A DNA stretch of 64,000 nt, taken from positions 99,026 through 163,025 of the forward strand of contig NZ_JQKO01000011.1 of assembly GCF_000746085.1 (NCBI RefSeq), written 5' to 3'. The DNA comes from Methylocapsa aurea. GTDB taxonomy: Bacteria > Pseudomonadota > Alphaproteobacteria > Rhizobiales > Beijerinckiaceae. The position numbers and the translations under genes were made by a program. The notes beneath the pieces were generated by a model that had not been told where the DNA came from, searched no databases, and saw nothing but the letters and a program-made list of their open reading frames with translations. This document shows, piece by piece, positions 34,122-43,246 of the stretch (the stretch's first letter is position 1; the number at the start of each line of letters is the position of its first letter).

Positions 34122-35050
34122 CGATCGAGATTGGCGAATATCTTTTCGACCAGCCGATCGGTGGCCTTAACGTCGCCCCAGGAAATGTGCGGCGTCAGCC
34201 GGACCTTTGGGTGCGCATAAAAACGATGCCCTTCAGGCGGCGGTTCGGGATCGGTCACGTCGAGGCTGGCGGCGCCGATGCGGCCTTGATCGAGAGCCGC
34301 CAGCAAAGCCTCCTGATCAATGAGGGGGCCGCGCGCCACATTGATGACATGCAGCGTGTTTTTTGCGTGGGTCAAGGCGGCTGCATCGAGGATATGATGG
34401 GTTTGCGGCGTCAGCGGCAAGACCAGAACCAGATGATCCGCCTCGGCGACGAGGGAGGCGAAATCCGATGCGGGCTCGACATTGGCGTCGAGCGGGCCGG
34501 AGCCGCGCCGCAACGCGACGATCCGCACGCCGAACGGCTGCGCCCGGACCGCGATCGCCCGCCCGATCGCCCCATAGCCCGCAAGGCCGAGGCAACGCCC
34601 CTGGAGGGAGCCAAGCGGCCGCATTTTCCATTGCGAGGGGCTATGTATGCGGATGGCGTCGAAATCCTTTTCGTAGGCGAGGATCGTCGCCAATACGAAT
34701 TCCGAGACCGGAATGGCGGCGACCCCGCGCGCGCAAGCGGCGATTGCGCCCTCGAACAGCCATGAGGGGTAGGGATCGACGCCGGCCGTGATCACTTGAA
34801 TGAAGTGCAGGCCGAAGGGCCAGCCCGGCGGTGGGCTTTGTCCCGCCCCATTCCAGGCGGAGGGCTGGGTGACGAGAACGTCGGCATGCGGCGGGATCGC
34901 CCAGGCCGGCGCGTCTTTGGGATGTTCGAGTATTTGCGGACGGGACCAATGCGCGGCCAAGCGCTCGCCGAGCTTGCGGCCGCCCTGATTGACGATGACG
35001 GGGGTGCGAACCGGTTCGGCCGCGCCGGAACGCTCGGGAGAATCGATCAT
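34067..35050 (-). CDS. D-2-hydroxyacid dehydrogenase (glyoxylate/hydroxypyruvate reductase-like)
   Basis: A 327-residue NAD(P)H-dependent reductase of 2-oxoacids. The nucleotide-binding motif GLAGYGAIGRAIA, catalytic Arg in INVARGPLID, the acidic pair region DVTDPEPPPEGH and catalytic His in TPHISWGDV are present. An Arg in ALRRG after the second beta strand suggests NADPH preference. It follows the 2-oxoglutarate oxygenase by 70 bases on the same strand. Its last 55 bases overlap the end of the convergent methyltransferase gene. Confidence 0.88.
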   Translation of the reverse strand: MIDSPERSGAAEPVRTPVIVNQGGRKLGERLAAHWSRPQILEHPKDAPAWAIPPHADVLVTQPSAWNGAGQSPPPGWPFGLHFIQVITAGVDPYPSWLFEGAIAACARGVAAIPVSEFVLATILAYEKDFDAIRIHSPSQWKMRPLGSLQGRCLGLAGYGAIGRAIAVRAQPFGVRIVALRRGSGPLDANVEPASDFASLVAEADHLVLVLPLTPQTHHILDAAALTHAKNTLHVINVARGPLIDQEALLAALDQGRIGAASLDVTDPEPPPEGHRFYAHPKVRLTPHISWGDVKATDRLVEKIFANLDRYARREPIEDIVDPARGY

Positions 35051-35120
35051 GGCTTCTCTTTAAATTTCGCCTTCTCCAAGCGATAGCGAAATTTAACCTG
35101 CAACGCCAATCGATCTGAGC

Positions 35121-36146
35121 CTAACTGACTTCGATCAGGCCGCCATAATGGCGTTGGGCGACGTCGGGATGCGACCGCAGCCGCCCCTTGAGATAATTCT
35201 CTCCGGCATGCCGGAAAAGCGGATTGGCGGGATCGCTCGAGGGGCCGCGCGCCTCGCCGGCCAGCGCTGGGGGAAGCGCCAGCAAAGGCGTTGTCGAATC
35301 ATGCCCTGCGCCTAGGAAGAAGGCGGCGGAAAGCCGCTCCGCGCCGGGAGGCGGGGCGACGACGCGATGCACGGTGGCGCGCAAATACCCGTTCGAGGCC
35401 AGCTCCAAGAGCTCGCCGATATTGACGACGAATGTGTCTTGCCGCGGCTCCGCCTTGATCCATTGGCCGTCCGCCGCCTCGACCTCGAGGCCGTCCTGGC
35501 GATCCTGGAGCACAAAAGTGAGAAAGCCGCTGTCCTTGTGCGGGCCCACGCCCTGGTCGGTCGAGCTCGCGTCGCGGCCTGGATAGCGGATGATCTTGAT
35601 ATGCTGGTTGGGCGCGTCCCGATAGGTCGGCTCAAAAACGTCGGGGCTTTGCTCAAGGCTTTGCGCGAAAGCGTGCAGCAACCGGACTGCGACCTTGGTC
35701 AGCGCGCTTTGCCAGGCAAGCAGCGCCGGGCGCAGCTCGGGCAGGGCCGCCGGCCATTGATTGGGGCCTTGCAGGCGCATCCAGGCCGGAGCGCCGGGTC
35801 GCCAAACCGCCTCGCGCTCGGAGTTGATGTCGAACTGCTCGCGCCAATCGGCGCGCCCGCGCGTGATCTCCGCGCCGGCCCTGGCATAGCCGCGAAAATG
35901 CGGCGAATGGATCATCTCGACCGCCTGTTTCGCCTTCTCCGGAAGGGCAAAGAACCGGCGCGCGATGCTGAGAATCTCGGCGTTCTGCTCGGCTTCCACG
36001 CCGTGCCCGGCCAGATAGAAAAATCCGACGTCGCGCGCGGCCGACCGCAAATCGGCGAGAAATCCGGCGCGTTCGTCGGCGTCCTCAAGCCGGCGAAGGT
36101 CGAGGAGCGGCAGGGAGGAGTATTGCGGCGCTCGCGTCATGGCCAT
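35121..36146 (-). CDS. 2-oxoglutarate/Fe(II) oxygenase, isopenicillin N synthase family
   Basis: A 341-residue non-haem iron oxygenase. The N-terminal DIOX_N part (SLPLLDLRRL, ARDVGFFYLAGHGV) precedes the jelly-roll core. The iron triad is visible as His and Asp in GPHKDSGFLTF and His in RATVHRVV, with the 2-oxoglutarate-binding Arg in ERLSAAFF. The substrate is unknown. The start is the ATG at 36146; the in-frame ATG at 36140 is better spaced from a GGA. It lies between an Lrp regulator and a 2-hydroxyacid dehydrogenase, suggesting a small catabolic unit. Confidence 0.87.
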   Translation of the reverse strand: MAMTRAPQYSSLPLLDLRRLEDADERAGFLADLRSAARDVGFFYLAGHGVEAEQNAEILSIARRFFALPEKAKQAVEMIHSPHFRGYARAGAEITRGRADWREQFDINSEREAVWRPGAPAWMRLQGPNQWPAALPELRPALLAWQSALTKVAVRLLHAFAQSLEQSPDVFEPTYRDAPNQHIKIIRYPGRDASSTDQGVGPHKDSGFLTFVLQDRQDGLEVEAADGQWIKAEPRQDTFVVNIGELLELASNGYLRATVHRVVAPPPGAERLSAAFFLGAGHDSTTPLLALPPALAGEARGPSSDPANPLFRHAGENYLKGRLRSHPDVAQRHYGGLIEVS

Positions 36147-36208
36147 TCCAAGCCCATGTTTCCCAATCCAGGATCGCCGAAGTCTCGTCCCTCGACAAGC
36201 GGCGACAA

Positions 36209-36682
36209 TCAGGTCGCGATCGGAAGGGCGGTTTCCGACTTGATGCTTTCGAGAGCGAAACGCGACGTCACATTCTTAAGCGGCATCATCTCGATCAATC
36301 GCTTGTAAAAGGCGTCGAACGCCGATGTGTCGGGAGCGACGACGCGCAAGACATAATCGACATCGCCGGCCATCCGATAGAAATCCAGCACTTCCTCCAT
36401 CGCCGAGACCTCGGCGGCGAAGCGCGCCAAAGCCTTGCCGGAATGGTCGCCGACCTGGATCGAGACGAAAACCGTGATTCCGAGTCCGACTTTCGCCGGA
36501 TCGAGCAAAGCGATGCGGCGCTTGATCACGCCGGAGGCTTCAAGCCGCTGCAGCCGCTTCCAACAGGGCGTTTGTGAAAGTCCGACTTGCGTCGCGATTT
36601 CATAGATCGACAGCGACGCGTCTTTCTGCACGATGCGCAAAATCCGCCGGTCAATCGCGTCCATGATTCTCATTGAGCTCAT
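36209..36682 (-). CDS. Lrp/AsnC-family transcriptional regulator
   Basis: A 157-residue regulator. The helix-turn-helix is DRRILRIVQKDASLSIYEIATQVGLSQ split as an N-terminal domain, with CWKRLQRLEASGVI, and the C-terminal RAM ligand-binding domain contains FYRMAGDVDYVLRVVAPD. Family members sense amino acids and related compounds. Three ATG codons compete (36682, 36673, 36664); none has a strong ribosome site, and I give the longest. It lies 62 bases upstream of the 2-oxoglutarate oxygenase gene on the same strand and may control that unit. Confidence 0.88.
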   Translation of the reverse strand: MSSMRIMDAIDRRILRIVQKDASLSIYEIATQVGLSQTPCWKRLQRLEASGVIKRRIALLDPAKVGLGITVFVSIQVGDHSGKALARFAAEVSAMEEVLDFYRMAGDVDYVLRVVAPDTSAFDAFYKRLIEMMPLKNVTSRFALESIKSETALPIAT

Positions 36683-36848
36683 CGTCAAACAGTCGCTAGT
36701 TAGACTATAAGAATTATAGAGCTTATTGATATCCGGATTGCAAGCGCGGATTGCGCAGGGGCGTCGGCTCCGCCTTGGGTCAGTGTGCGAACCGGGGGAA
36801 GCGGCAGGCAATAGCCTCCGAATCGGATGGGCGACCGATTGGGGCGCC

Positions 36849-37520
36849 TTACTCTGGGGCGGGCTCCGCGCGCCGTCGCGGTTTCTCCGCGCCGGAGCCT
36901 CGAGTCTTCGCCGGCCTCGGGGCCTGCCCGGGCCAGGAGACGATGTAATCAGGATAATCCGCGAGCTGGACCTCTGTCTCCGAGAGCGCGACGCGGCCGC
37001 GCACGGAAACGCCCGCCTCATGCACCGTGGAAGCCGAGCCGGAGACCAGCGGGTGCCACCAGGCGAGGTCGCGTCCCTCGGCGATCAGCCGATAGGCGCA
37101 AGAGCGGGGCAGCCATTTCAGCGACCGCACCGCCGCCGGAGTCAACTTGACGCAATCATGCACTTTGCGCCGCCGTTGCCCATAATCGGCGCAGCGGCAG
37201 GTTTCCGCCGAAAACAGCTTGCAGGCGATATCCGTATAATGGATTTGGCCGGTGTCCTCGTCTTCCAATTTGACGAGGCAACAGCGCCCGCACCCGTCGC
37301 AAAGGCTTTCCCATTCGGCCTGACTCAAGGCCTCAAGCGGCTTTTGCTTCCAAAATGGCGTTTCGGCAGCCGCCTTGGAGATCCCGACGGCTTTGGTGTT
37401 CGCGGCTTTGGCGCCTTTGGATTTGGGGCTTGCGGCGGACTTTGGCTTCGCGGATCTCGGGCTCGCCGCTTTGGGTTTGGCAGGAGCGGCGCTTGCATTT
37501 CGAGATGAGGACGAAGGCAT
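36849..37520 (-). CDS. YcgN-like (UPF0260) cysteine-rich protein
   Basis: A 223-residue protein. Residues about 55-200 match YcgN/UPF0260 of the YkgJ-type CxxxCxxCC group: [19 protein letters not shown], then [22 protein letters not shown] and HDCVKLTP, which likely bind metal. The first 50 residues are an unusual Lys/Ala/Pro/Ser-rich segment, and the C-terminus is also basic and low-complexity. The ATG at 37520 follows AGGGGCG by 11 bases. A family B repeat lies about 80 bases upstream. The function of the family is not known. Confidence 0.85.
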   Translation of the reverse strand: MPSSSSRNASAAPAKPKAASPRSAKPKSAASPKSKGAKAANTKAVGISKAAAETPFWKQKPLEALSQAEWESLCDGCGRCCLVKLEDEDTGQIHYTDIACKLFSAETCRCADYGQRRRKVHDCVKLTPAAVRSLKWLPRSCAYRLIAEGRDLAWWHPLVSGSASTVHEAGVSVRGRVALSETEVQLADYPDYIVSWPGQAPRPAKTRGSGAEKPRRRAEPAPE

Positions 37521-37600
37521 CGGCTGGGCGCGCCCCTGGTTGAAAGCAGCGCCCCGCACTTGCGCTCTCCTAAGGCGGTCGTCAAGGGGCCGGTCGGGGA

Positions 37601-37706
37601 CCGAGAGCGCTTTCAGTTTCGGCGGAATCAAAAAGCAGCTCTAGGTCTTTGTTTTGTCGCATTTTCTTAACGCGAACCAGTATCCACTTCGCTCGAAAAT
37701 GCTCTA
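37601..37706 (-). repeat. Interspersed repeat family B, copy 3 (partial, inverted)
   Basis: Read on the minus strand it starts CTAGAGCATTTTCGAGCGAAG and ends GAAAGCGCTCTC. It contains the third module of the family B composite. The TAG at its start is the stop codon of the glycosyltransferase gene. Confidence 0.82.
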
Positions 37707-38873
37707 GCCGGTCGGTGAAACCTGACGCGAGCGCCAAATCAGCTTCCAGGGAACGCCGCTCTGAAACATCAAGGCCCTGGTTTGCCAGACGCCGAGCACC
37801 GCCGCGACCATGCCGAAGCGCGCGATGAGCTGGTCGGCGACGCGAGAGCGGCTCAGCCATCGCGGCGCATCGACGCCGGGGTTCGAGCAATCGGTCCGCC
37901 GCAGGAGCCGGGCGTAATCGAACCGGGTCCAGCCTCGGTCCACGAACCGCGCCGCATGTTCGATCAAATGGTCGATCAGAATGGCTTTCGCTTGCGCGTT
38001 GCTGTCGCCGGCGCCGCCGGGTTCGTAGCAGAGCACGTGGTTCAATTGCGGGCGCCGCGAAAACATATTGCCGCCGTGGAGGCGATAGACCGCGACCGCG
38101 TCATCGATCAGGACGCTGCCGCTGACGGCGTTGATTCCGAGGCAGAAGTAAAGATCGGTCCCGGTGCGGAGGCTGGCCAAGGCGGGATTGTCCGAAAACA
38201 GGGAAAGCGCATCGCGGCGAAAACAATTGCCCGACGTGGGCGCCCAGACCCACTCATTGGTCATCGGCGCGACGAAGCGGATTTTTTCCAGAACCGAACG
38301 GTCAAAAGCCTCGCCGGGCCAAGAACCGCAAACTTGACGATAGGGCCGCGTTGCATTGGACTTCTTTCCGGTCTCGGTCTGCATGATCCGATTGAAAGCG
38401 TTCTCGGTTCCAAGAACCACCTGGTCGTCGAGCGCCTGGAGCATGTCGCCGGAGGTGAAGCCAACGTGGATGCGAAGCGAGAGATGCACGAAAATATGCG
38501 TCTCAATGCAGTGGGGGAGCAGGAAATCGTCGGCGTCGACAAAGATGACATAGGGTCCGCTGGATGCGGCGAGACCCTCCAGCGTCGCCAGCGTTTGACC
38601 GCCATTCTCGGCGCGCCGGATGATCCTAACGCCCTTGCGATCGCGCTCGATCGCGCGCAGGACGGCATCGCTCTCGTCGGTCGAGGCGTTGTCGACGATG
38701 ACGCATTCGATATTCGGATAGGTCTGCGCGAATATCGAGTCTACCGCGGCCCGAAGGAAGCGTCCGTAGTTGAAATTGACGACAATGACGCTCACCAAGG
38801 GCGGGCGAAAGGCGTCTTCCGCGGCGTCGATGTCCAAGCCCGAAATATTGGTCGCCATGCGCCGTTCATCCAT
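37704..38873 (-). CDS. Family 2 glycosyltransferase
   Basis: A 389-residue GT-A-fold glycosyltransferase. VSVIVVNFNYGRFLRAAVDSI and CVIVDNASTD form the nucleotide-binding start, and FVDADDF carries the metal-binding DxD. A C-terminal region of about 170 residues is not assigned. The sugar donor and acceptor are unknown; likely roles are surface polysaccharide or glycoprotein synthesis. It has no signal or membrane helix. Start is ATG 38873, with in-frame ATG 38858 as alternative. Its stop codon lies in a family B repeat. Confidence 0.85.
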   Translation of the reverse strand: MDERRMATNISGLDIDAAEDAFRPPLVSVIVVNFNYGRFLRAAVDSIFAQTYPNIECVIVDNASTDESDAVLRAIERDRKGVRIIRRAENGGQTLATLEGLAASSGPYVIFVDADDFLLPHCIETHIFVHLSLRIHVGFTSGDMLQALDDQVVLGTENAFNRIMQTETGKKSNATRPYRQVCGSWPGEAFDRSVLEKIRFVAPMTNEWVWAPTSGNCFRRDALSLFSDNPALASLRTGTDLYFCLGINAVSGSVLIDDAVAVYRLHGGNMFSRRPQLNHVLCYEPGGAGDSNAQAKAILIDHLIEHAARFVDRGWTRFDYARLLRRTDCSNPGVDAPRWLSRSRVADQLIARFGMVAAVLGVWQTRALMFQSGVPWKLIWRSRQVSPTG

Positions 38874-39136
38874 CGCTTAAATCTCGGTTCTCGGCATAGC
38901 CGGCCAGCGTCAGTGGGTTAGAACGCAATCCCGGAGGATGGCTCCTTGAGCAAGACCTGCACTAAAGCGGAGAAATAGAGCGCAAATTTGTTTTTGCTAA
39001 AGGCGTCATGGCTTAATCTGGATCGCATGATCCGATGCGCCCGGAATCGAAGACGTTTCGCGCCCCTTAGGCCCAATCAGGAACTGTTTCGGAAGCCGTT
39101 TGTGAAACAGCGAAGGGGGTGCGCAATAAGATTGGC

Positions 39137-39898
39137 TCAAGGCTCGAAACCCTCGAAAATAATTTGATCGGCCCATGGCGCCGCGTAGGCTCCGTCGGCC
39201 TCCGACCGAACCGTCCAGGTCATGACCGGCATGCCAATCCCGCTCCGGCAGAGCTGTGGGACCGCATGCGGCAAATCGCTCACATGCCAGGACAGAAAAT
39301 CCGGCAGGATTCTCGGGTAATCGCGGAGATCGGTCAGGCGGGCGCGCATCTGTGGCGTGAGTTCGGGCCAGTCGGCCTCGCCATAGCTGGCCTCCGCGAC
39401 GAGACCGAGAGGGCAGGCGACGCCAGCGGCGCGGATATGGGCGAGGATCAAGGGATCAAAGCTTTTGAGGCAAACCGGACCGCGATAATCCGCCACGACG
39501 GCGATGGCGCGTTCGGCGAGGCGCTGATCGCCGTCGAACCGGCTCTTGACCTCGATGATGAGCGGGGCGCGTCCATCGACAAAGGCCAGAAACGCCGGCA
39601 GGGTCGCAATCGACTGGTCGCTGTCTTTGTAGGCGAACGCCGCGATTTCGCGGGCGCTATAGGCGTCGAGGCGGCCTTGTGCGCGCATCAGGCGGTCGAG
39701 CGTGAAATCGTGAAACACCATGGCTTCGCCGTCCTTGGCGCGCTGGATGTCGCATTCGATGGCGTAGCCTTTGGCGATCGCCGCCGCCGCCGCCGCGGGC
39801 GTGTTTTCAACCAATCCCCGCGCCTTCGAATGAAGGCCGCGATGGGCGATCGGCCGCGCGGTCAGCCAATCGGGCGCGGCGATCATGTGCCGCGGCAT
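39137..39898 (-). CDS. Glycerophosphodiester phosphodiesterase
   Basis: A 253-residue GDPD-family enzyme that releases glycerol 3-phosphate from glycerophosphodiesters. RPIAHRGLHSK, VENTPAAAAAA, IECDIQRAKDGEAMVFHD and LIIEVKS carry the catalytic His residues and metal-binding Glu and Asp. There is no signal peptide, so it is cytoplasmic (UgpQ-like). Its start ATG overlaps the stop of the RidA-like gene by one base (TGATG at 39896-39900), indicating translational coupling. Confidence 0.9.
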   Translation of the reverse strand: MPRHMIAAPDWLTARPIAHRGLHSKARGLVENTPAAAAAAIAKGYAIECDIQRAKDGEAMVFHDFTLDRLMRAQGRLDAYSAREIAAFAYKDSDQSIATLPAFLAFVDGRAPLIIEVKSRFDGDQRLAERAIAVVADYRGPVCLKSFDPLILAHIRAAGVACPLGLVAEASYGEADWPELTPQMRARLTDLRDYPRILPDFLSWHVSDLPHAVPQLCRSGIGMPVMTWTVRSEADGAYAAPWADQIIFEGFEP

Positions 39899-40371
39899 CA
39901 GATGGCGATTTCGAACAGGGCTTCGACCTCCACGACGCTATCGAATGGCAATTCGGCGACTCCCACGGTGGATCTTGCATGGCGTCCCTTGTCGCCGAGA
40001 ACCTCAACCATGAAATCGGAGGCCCCGTTCATCACCGGGGCGATCGCCGAGAACCCCGGCGCCGTGTTGATGAAGCCGCCGAGCCGGATGCAGCGCGAAA
40101 TCTTGTCGAGATCGCCCAAGGCGGCCTTCGCTTGCGCAAGAATATTGATTGCGCAATTGCGCGCCGCCGCGCGTCCCGCTTCGCTCGAAACCTGCGCGCC
40201 GAGCTTGCCGACATGGGCGGGATCGAGTTTGCCGTCCAGGCCGAAGGCGAGCTGGCCGGAAATGACAAGGAGAGCGCCCGTCGCTACAAAAGGAACGTAA
40301 TTGGCGACCGGCGCGGCGGGGATCGGAAGCGATACGCCCAAAGCAGCCAATCTTTCTTCGGTCTTGCTCAT
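39898..40371 (-). CDS. RidA/YjgF-family protein
   Basis: A 157-residue member of the RidA superfamily (enamine/imine deaminase), of the longer subgroup starting MSKTEERLAALGVSLPIP. YVPFVATGALLVISGQLA, GDLDKISRCIRLGGFIN and RSTVGVAELPFDSVVEVE are typical. The Arg that anchors the substrate carboxylate in RidA is not obvious here, so activity on 2-aminoacrylate is not certain. It is first in a two-gene unit with the phosphodiesterase. Confidence 0.87.
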   Translation of the reverse strand: MSKTEERLAALGVSLPIPAAPVANYVPFVATGALLVISGQLAFGLDGKLDPAHVGKLGAQVSSEAGRAAARNCAINILAQAKAALGDLDKISRCIRLGGFINTAPGFSAIAPVMNGASDFMVEVLGDKGRHARSTVGVAELPFDSVVEVEALFEIAI

Positions 40372-40560
40372 AGATGAGAACTCCTTTTGCCTGTGCGCTA
40401 TAGTACGCTGCTAAAGCGTAAAACGCTGGAGCGCGAAGGGCAAATCCGCACACCGGACGGTTTGGGTTGCATGTCGCGCGCCTTAACTCTAATTTTACTC
40501 TTCGCGGTCTGGATTCGTTTCCTAACGCCGCTGACCCAAGTCGTTCGAGGAACATCGATA

Positions 40561-41475
40561 ATGCTTGCTTCGCACGCCCGTTTCCTGGCCTCAGGCGCGT
40601 GGGCCTTGGCCCTCATCACGGTCGGTCCCTTCGCGCCTTCGGCCTTCGCCGCCAAATCGGCCCCGGCGCAACCCGCGCCGCCCCGCTCCGCGCCGGAGAC
40701 CCAGGCAAAAATGGACATGAGCGGCGCCGTGGCGCTCGCCTCGCATCGAGCGGTCTATGAGCTGACGCTGTCAAAATCGGTCGGCAGCAAGAGTCCAACG
40801 GCGGCGCATGGACGCATCGCCTTCGATTTCGCGGGCTCCCCCTGCGAGGGCTATGTGCAAAACTTCCGGCAATTGACCGAATTGCAGCCAGCCGAAGGGC
40901 CAACGCGCGTATCGGACATGCATTCGGCGACCTTTGAAGACCCCGACGGCAAGAGTTTCGACTTCAAGATGCGCACCAGCGTCGATGACGGAGCCGCCGA
41001 GGCAGTCGACGGCAAGGCGTCGAAAATCGCCAATGGCCCTTTGTCGGTCCATCTCGCCAAGCCGAAGCGGAGCAAGTTCGATCTCGCGCCTGACATCGCG
41101 TTTCCGACGGAACATTTGAGACGGATCCTGGCCGCCGCCCAGGCTGGCAAGAGCTCCATCGAGGTCAAGGTCTTCGACGGATCCGAGACCGGCGAAAAGG
41201 TTTATGAGACGACGACTTTCATCGGTCATCCGATCGCCGCGCCGGTCATCGAGCAGGCGGCGAAGATTCCAGTGCTCGAAAACATGCGGCGCTGGCCGGT
41301 GTCGATCAGCTATTTCGACGCCGGCAAGAAGGATGACGGACCGAGCTATACCTTGTCTTTCGATCTCTATGAGAACGGCATTTCGCGCGCGCTGAAGCTC
41401 GACTACGGCGATTTCGTGCTCGCCGGCGAAATGTCCAGCCTTGAGCTGCTGAACGAGCCCGCTTGCCATAAATAG
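40561..41475 (+). CDS. eipB: EipB-like periplasmic envelope integrity protein (DUF1849)
   Basis: A 304-residue secreted protein. The signal peptide covers about residues 1-30 (ALALITVGPFAPSAFA). The DUF1849 beta-spiral domain follows: LASHRAVYELTLSKSVG, GRIAFDFAGSPCEGYVQNFR and the C-terminal LLNEPACHK. The two Cys match the disulfide pair described for Brucella EipB, which is needed for envelope integrity. GAGGAA lies 8 bases before the ATG. It stands alone, with surE 167 bases downstream. Confidence 0.9.
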   Translation: MLASHARFLASGAWALALITVGPFAPSAFAAKSAPAQPAPPRSAPETQAKMDMSGAVALASHRAVYELTLSKSVGSKSPTAAHGRIAFDFAGSPCEGYVQNFRQLTELQPAEGPTRVSDMHSATFEDPDGKSFDFKMRTSVDDGAAEAVDGKASKIANGPLSVHLAKPKRSKFDLAPDIAFPTEHLRRILAAAQAGKSSIEVKVFDGSETGEKVYETTTFIGHPIAAPVIEQAAKIPVLENMRRWPVSISYFDAGKKDDGPSYTLSFDLYENGISRALKLDYGDFVLAGEMSSLELLNEPACHK

Positions 41476-41642
41476 GCGATCTGCGGCAGCCTTAGCCAAA
41501 GCGTTCCGATTGCAGCGCCGCCTTCCTGATCTTGGCGCAGCGCGATTAAATCGTTTTGATCGCGGGCGGCGATTTCCCTTGACAGATGGGCGCCGTATGA
41601 CCGAGCCGATCCATTCGGGCCGTTGCGCGGGAGTCGGACGAG

Positions 41643-42404
41643 ATGCGTATTTTGGTGACCAATGACGACGGCATTCACGCGCCTGGACTCGCCGCTTTGG
41701 AGCGGATCGCCAAAACGCTGACGGACGATGTTCTGGTCGTCGCCCCCGAAAACGACCAATCCGGCGTCGCTCACTCATTGTCGCTCAATGATCCTTTGCG
41801 CCTGCGCAAGATTTCCGAGCGCCATTACGCTGTGAAGGGCACGCCGACCGATTGCGTCATCATGGGCGTGCGTAGGATTCTTGACGGCGTCCGGCCGGAC
41901 GTCATCCTGTCCGGGGTCAATTGCGGCCAGAACGTCGCCGAGGACGTGGTCTATTCCGGCACGATCGCGGGCGCGATGGAAGGCGGGATCCTAGGAATCC
42001 CATCGATTGCTCTGTCCCAGTCCTACAGCTCCGATACCGGCCGCGAGGGCGCGATCTGGAGTTGCGCCGAGACCCATGCGCCGCCGCTCATCGACAAGCT
42101 CTTGGCCGAGGGGATCGCGCCACATATCGTAATGAACGTGAATTTCCCGGCGTGCCGGCCGGAGGAGGTTCAGGGAGTCGCGGTGACCGTGCAGGGCCGG
42201 CGCGGCTATCTCGTCAAGATCGACGCGCGGGCCGATGGACGCGGCAATCCGTATTATTGGATCGCCTTCGATCGCAATCAATTGGTTCCAGGCGAAGGCA
42301 CCGACCTTGAAGCCTTGGCGCGAAAATTCATTTCCGTCACGCCGCTCAGGCTTGATTTGACCGACGAACCCTCGCTCGCGCGCTATGCGCGGGCGCTATG
42401 CTGA
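41643..42404 (+). CDS. surE: 5'/3'-nucleotidase SurE
   Basis: A 253-residue metal-dependent nucleotidase active on nucleoside monophosphates. MRILVTNDDGIHAPGL holds the Asp-Asp metal ligands; VVAPENDQSGVAHSLS and LSGVNCGQNVAEDVVYSGTIAGAMEG are the other family motifs. It is the first gene of the surE-pcm-nlpD order found across proteobacteria, separated from pcm by 9 bases. Confidence 0.95.
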   Translation: MRILVTNDDGIHAPGLAALERIAKTLTDDVLVVAPENDQSGVAHSLSLNDPLRLRKISERHYAVKGTPTDCVIMGVRRILDGVRPDVILSGVNCGQNVAEDVVYSGTIAGAMEGGILGIPSIALSQSYSSDTGREGAIWSCAETHAPPLIDKLLAEGIAPHIVMNVNFPACRPEEVQGVAVTVQGRRGYLVKIDARADGRGNPYYWIAFDRNQLVPGEGTDLEALARKFISVTPLRLDLTDEPSLARYARALC

Positions 42405-42413
42405 TTGAGCCCC

Positions 42414-43112
42414 ATGCAGCCCGGCCGCAGCGAAGCCGCAGGAGCGCAATCGGGCGAGGCCGCCGCAGCGGCGCAGGCCAAAGCGGTGTTTCTGCTGGCG
42501 CTGCGGGCGAGGGGCATCCAGGATCTGGAGGTCCTGCGCGCGCTTGAGACGATCCCGCGTGAAATTTTCGTGCCGCATCGCTATGTTGACCTCGCGCGCC
42601 GCGATCTAGCCCTCCCGCTGCGCTGCGGCCAGACGCTGCCCGAACCCTGGCTTGCCGCGCGCATGATCGAGGTGCTGGCGCCGGCGTCGCAGCACCGCGT
42701 TCTTGAAATCGGCACCGGGTCAGGTTACGCCACGGCGCTTCTCGCCCGCATCGCGCGCGAAGTGCTCTCGATCGAGCGGTTCCAGAGCCTTGCGATCGAA
42801 GCTGGGGCCCGGCTTGAAAGGCTGGAGGTGCGAAACGCCGGCGTCGTATGGGGCGACGGGCTTGCGATGTTGCCGCAAATCGGTTTGTTCGACCGCGTGA
42901 TCGTGCAAGGCTCGTTGAGCGAGATTCCTGAAAGCCTCGTCGCGGCGCTGGCTGAAGACGGCGTGCTTGTCGCGGCGCGTCCCGATCCTGAAGCGCCGAT
43001 GCGCCAGCATGTAGTGCGGATCGTGCGCGACGAAGAAGGCGGCCTTGCCGAGACGCCGATCTGTCCATGTCGGCTTCAGGCGATCCTTTCCGGCGAAGCG
43101 CGGGCGCTCTAA
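42414..43112 (+). CDS. pcm: Protein-L-isoaspartate O-methyltransferase
   Basis: A 232-residue SAM enzyme that methylates isoaspartyl residues in damaged proteins. Family motifs: IPREIFVPHRYVDLA, the active-site region ALPLRCGQTLPEPW, and motif I VLEIGTGSGYATALLA. ATG 42414 is preferred; TTG at 42405 directly follows the surE stop and would give three extra residues. The first 25 residues are Ala/Gly-rich and not conserved. It is coupled to surE and followed by the nlpD-like gene after 134 bases. Confidence 0.93.
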   Translation: MQPGRSEAAGAQSGEAAAAAQAKAVFLLALRARGIQDLEVLRALETIPREIFVPHRYVDLARRDLALPLRCGQTLPEPWLAARMIEVLAPASQHRVLEIGTGSGYATALLARIAREVLSIERFQSLAIEAGARLERLEVRNAGVVWGDGLAMLPQIGLFDRVIVQGSLSEIPESLVAALAEDGVLVAARPDPEAPMRQHVVRIVRDEEGGLAETPICPCRLQAILSGEARAL

Positions 43113-43246
43113 GCTCAGGCCAAGCCATTCGCCGTGAAAGAAAGTTCATTTCATAGGGATTTTCGTGAATATTCGTTCATCTAAACCCTCCCTTAACCCG
43201 CGCCCCATTTAATGCCTAGACAGGTACTGCGTCAGTGGGTTGCGTC

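Noticed and set aside
39119..40300. 393-codon plus-strand frame antisense to the phosphodiesterase and RidA-like genes
   Set aside because: Both minus-strand genes have clear motifs and coupling; the antisense product is low-complexity.
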